A DNA stretch of 64,000 nt from Bombyx mori. Lineage: Eukaryota; Arthropoda; Insecta; Lepidoptera; Bombycidae. Within the stretch, counting starts at the first letter, position 1. Each line of letters opens with the position of its first letter. The position numbers were made by a program, and so were the translations under genes. This document shows positions 63,986-64,000 of this stretch, in pieces. The notes under the pieces were generated by a model, which saw only the letters and a list, made by a program, of their open reading frames with translations, had not been told where the DNA came from and did not search any database. Where the stretch lies: NCBI RefSeq assembly GCF_030269925.1, contig NC_085117.1, forward strand, positions 15,004,731-15,068,730. Direction: 5' to 3'.

Positions 63986-64000
63986 ATTAAACTAGAATAG

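Overview
This window looks like moth nuclear DNA, most probably Bombyx mori or a close relative. The sequence is AT-rich and full of interspersed repeats whose 3' ends recur many times in both orientations. It also holds an intronless bacterial-type cysteine synthase gene of the kind known as a horizontal transfer in Lepidoptera, and introns with ordinary GT-AG borders. The species call is inference: I recognise the repeat style and gene content but ran no search.

Six host genes can be supported. Left to right they are: an intronless cysteine synthase / beta-cyanoalanine synthase-like gene (minus, 5291-6268); a three-exon carboxylesterase without signal peptide (minus, 14626-17674); a three-exon carboxylesterase with signal peptide (plus, 30950-35144), paralogous to the first and with the same intron positions; an intronless Hsp10 (plus, 39885-40196) with a heat-shock element; an intronless GFOD-type oxidoreductase (minus, 42091-43296), convergent with Hsp10; and a four-exon bHLH factor of the TCF21/capsulin/musculin (HLH54F) group (plus, 50638-57103). 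The genes do not form a single pathway. The two esterases form a small divergent family cluster, and the cysteine synthase and esterases are detoxification-type genes.

Mobile DNA fills most of the rest. Between the two esterases sits an apparently complete Ty3/gypsy element (21980-27763). It has LTRs that read the same throughout, a 4-bp target duplication, PBS, polypurine tract and one open gag-pol frame ending inside the 3' LTR. Other elements include non-autonomous Helitrons, non-LTR retrotransposon pieces (one with a 5' inversion), a palindromic 173-bp MITE family in three copies, a TA-flanked element with GGGTAAATTGGGAC repeats just upstream of Hsp10, a TTA-flanked foldback element, and a hAT-like element nested between two copies of the same repeat.

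For the reader's shorthand, three recurring repeats are called family A (about 250 bp, starting ACTGGTGGTAGG, ending AGCAATAAAA), family B (about 110 bp, GTAGGCAGCGGCTTGG to GGCAATAAAA) and family C (the 3' end of a non-LTR retrotransposon, containing GATCCGGCGAGAAACTCAG in antisense).

The least expected observation is a pair of tiny perfect hairpins, 32 and 37 bp long, at 17035-17066 and 59527-59563. Each is flanked by a perfect 8-bp direct repeat and they have related arm sequences. They look like extremely small transposon insertions. No new multi-gene system was found.
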